31,341 bases of DNA, from the NCBI RefSeq assembly GCF_000003605.2, contig NW_003149767.1:16457-47797 (forward strand), written 5' to 3'. Shown in pieces: positions 29,129 through 31,341 of the stretch. The stretch's first letter is position 1; every line of letters begins with the position of its first letter. A program made the translations under genes and the position numbers. The stretch is from Saccoglossus kowalevskii (Eukaryota > Hemichordata > Enteropneusta > Harrimaniidae). Below the pieces are notes generated by a model. It was given only the letters and a program-made list of their open reading frames with translations. It had not been told where the DNA came from and searched no databases.

Positions 29129-30689
29129 CTAATGTAAGTATTGTACTGACACCATATGTTAGTGAACTTATGAGCACAGTATTTGATTGTGTGACGTGTG
29201 CCCTCTGTGGCAGGAATTAGGTAGACATTTTTATTCTAAGATGGCGGAGTTAGTTGTGCAGCAGGGCGGCTGAATTAAGTAAGATGTTTAACGGATGTTT
29301 TGAGGCGATGTACTGCCGGGAAGTAGCTGAACTGTAGGCTAGTAAGTGTAAATGCTGGGTGTTAGAAGACAAACAAGGCAAAGGTATGCTCGCCAATATT
29401 GTTTTGGCTGTTGTGAACGGAAAGCCAGTGTTTGCATGGTGTCCCACTGATTTATATTCTAATATTTTTTGATACCACGGCTGTAACTACCGATTAGCCA
29501 ACGTCAGGAACAACATGATGTTTAAAGGACACAGGTTATTCTAGATAACATTTGAATTTCTTATATATGATAATATTCAGAGAGCAATGGTCACTACAGA
29601 TATTTTCATTATAATAATTTTGTTAATAATATTTGTTATAATACATTTGTATATTTATTAGTATTAAGTAATTGAACAATTCGTAATCATTTAAAATTGT
29701 AAATGGACTGGTTACAAATACAAACATGTTGGTTCAGGGAGCGCTTCATGTCCCTCACACAAAGGGCACCAAACTAGCAGCATTTATATCTGGACAGTCA
29801 TTTAACAAGTGATCGGGTTATGTAGAATAATATATGATCTGAAATTCTATCCTGTAACCTGTATTTAGCTAGTATGATCAGTTGTAGATTCCCTGGATGT
29901 GTGATTCCTTAGATCACTAACGTAAACAGATTCTGTTCATAACATGTTTATTGCCACGACTTCACCATGTTCTCTCCGTAATATTAGTGCGTTGTTTAAA
30001 ATCATGGTCCAGTTGCTAAAAGTGAGATATAATATGATTTGCCATTAAGCTGCTATTTAGTTTGAACTATATATGACCTGTGATTATGTTTCGTTTTTTT
30101 TCACTCAGATATTCAACCACATTCTGGGTCAATATACAGCACAGGGTTTGTATATCTTGACTTGGCAATATGTATATTTTCGCCTAATATTATCGTTATA
30201 AACAATACGCTGTTACGATGTATATTTTATATTATTGTGTCCTGAAGACATGTCTACTGTACAGAAAACTATTCTATTCTTAATTTTGTTGAGTTTATTT
30301 CGAGCAACAAATCTAGAACTACACTATTTTAGTTTTAGTCACCATGACGTCACACAGTTTATTGTGTCAATCATTAATTGAACACATGTTTATCAGCCTT
30401 ATATCTATCCAGTGATATACAAAGATGATATCTCGGGTACACCACCCATCCACCCACCAACCCACATACATTTGTAGTTTAGTGTCACACATTGGAATAT
30501 GAAACCTAACTCTGATTGCAGGCTATCAGTTTATACTATGATAATAATTAAATACATAGTTTCTTCTCTATAAAATAAACACGTGATCACTAGTTGATAA
30601 AAATAAAATTATTTGCATACATACTAAATGCACTCTTAATATATACTAAATTTGTCATACATACCAGGTATTTTCTTGTATTCTTTACG
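29129..30689. other. Intergenic DNA, nothing recognised
   Basis: AT-rich with no exon or transposon end that I can support. A 65-codon minus-strand ORF (29447-29250) may prolong the neighbouring decayed stretch but gives no motif. Confidence 0.4.
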
Positions 30690-31262
30690 TGTTTTTATAT
30701 CTCCTGGTATTTACAACAAATATATAAGGATTATACAGCCATGAGTCAAACCTATCTAGACCTATGACCTGACGACGGAAAATGAAGCACTCACCACAGC
30801 AGACCCAGATTGAATTGTAAGTTACTTACACTCACGCCGTTGTTAGGATCAGTGTTCCTTTTCTGCTCGGAATGAATCGCATTGTTATTAATCACTCCCG
30901 ACCTATGTCTGACGACAAAAGAAGAATTATTCACCCTCTAAAATGTGAGCGGATCTTGGGGGGAAATGGCGAAACTACGCACTGCTATCAGGTAACATGT
31001 AACTATGTTGAAAACATTTTAAACACTCAAATGTTTTCATATCACCTGGTATTTACAACAAATATAAGGATTATACAGCGGTGATTCAAACCACTCCCGA
31101 CCTATGACATATTCTGTCTGACGACGAAAGAAGAAGCAAATAAGCATTCACTACAAGCTGACCCAAGCTGAGTTGTAAGTTACTTATTTTGACACTCACA
31201 CCGTTTTTCATATCAGTGTTTCTTTTCTACTCGAAATAAATCACATTCATATTTATCAAAAC
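30690..31262 (+). repeat. Diverged tandem duplication, offset about 341 bp
   Basis: Blocks in the same order occur at 30702-30897 and 31043-31262: CCTGGTATTTACAACAAATA, AAGGATTATACAGC, GTAAGTTACTTA, then CACTCAC.CCGTT and CAGTGTT.CTTTTCT.CTCG. A further partial copy of the ACTCCCGACCTATG / CTGACGAC section is at 30893-30920. The second copy runs towards the window edge, so more units may follow. Confidence 0.85.
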
Positions 31263-31341
31263 GATTACATATAAAATTAGGCAACTGTATGTTTGATGGG
31301 AAACTGTAATTTTTGGAAACATATGTCCGAAAGTTAAAACG

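Noticed and set aside
1-31341. Search for CRISPR arrays, phage or bacterial defence genes
   Set aside because: The sequence is eukaryotic. No regularly spaced repeats with unique spacers and no bacterial-type operons were seen.

Overview
The window looks like nuclear DNA of an invertebrate animal: AT-rich, gene-poor, with short exons separated by longer introns that carry GT..AG junctions. It also holds LINE-type retroelement relics, MITE-like inverted-repeat elements and microsatellites. The gene content (a secreted TSP1 / cystine-knot-like protein and a type II O-fucosyltransferase-like enzyme) is metazoan. I cannot name the species; a marine deuterostome or lophotrochozoan is only a guess. 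There are no operons or bacterial features. All exon joins below were built by hand from splice motifs and reading phase.

Left part (1 to 11,073, plus strand): the 3' portion of a multi-exon gene. Ten exons join in a consistent phase into 608 complete codons, open at the 5' edge and ending in TAG. The first ~475 residues match no family I recognise. The end carries a thrombospondin type 1 (TSP1) repeat followed by a cysteine-rich tail ending CICKTC that resembles a C-terminal cystine knot. Its introns hold a 5'-truncated LINE 3' end (intron after 3,532). The 3.5-kb intron (6,153 to 9,709) has a 450-bp Harbinger-like MITE with a TTA target duplication and two copies of a ~260-bp repeat, one of them bracketed by 87-bp direct repeats.

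Middle part (11,074 to 20,750): about 3 kb of intergenic DNA separates this gene from two minus-strand genes lying head to tail. The first (16,199 to 14,084) is a proposed three-exon gene, including a 21-nt microexon, for a 130-residue single-pass membrane protein with a Ser/Thr-rich stalk. A hAT-like MITE and an (AATAG)n array lie inside its intron. The second (20,744 to 17,537) is a five-exon gene for a 490-residue (or 479-residue) Golgi/ER-type type II membrane protein related to GDP-fucose protein O-fucosyltransferases. An NRF1-type palindrome overlaps its first ATG.

Right part (20,750 to 31,341): no intact gene was found. It contains a long (TA)n array, a decayed LINE reverse transcriptase segment, a possible CUB-like exon relic, a clear decayed von Willebrand factor type D (vWFD) domain on the plus strand, an unrecognised decayed coding stretch on the minus strand, and a diverged ~341-bp tandem duplication at the right edge. 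The three genes show no obvious shared pathway. Two have secretory-pathway targeting visible in the sequence; the first is probably extracellular from its domains.
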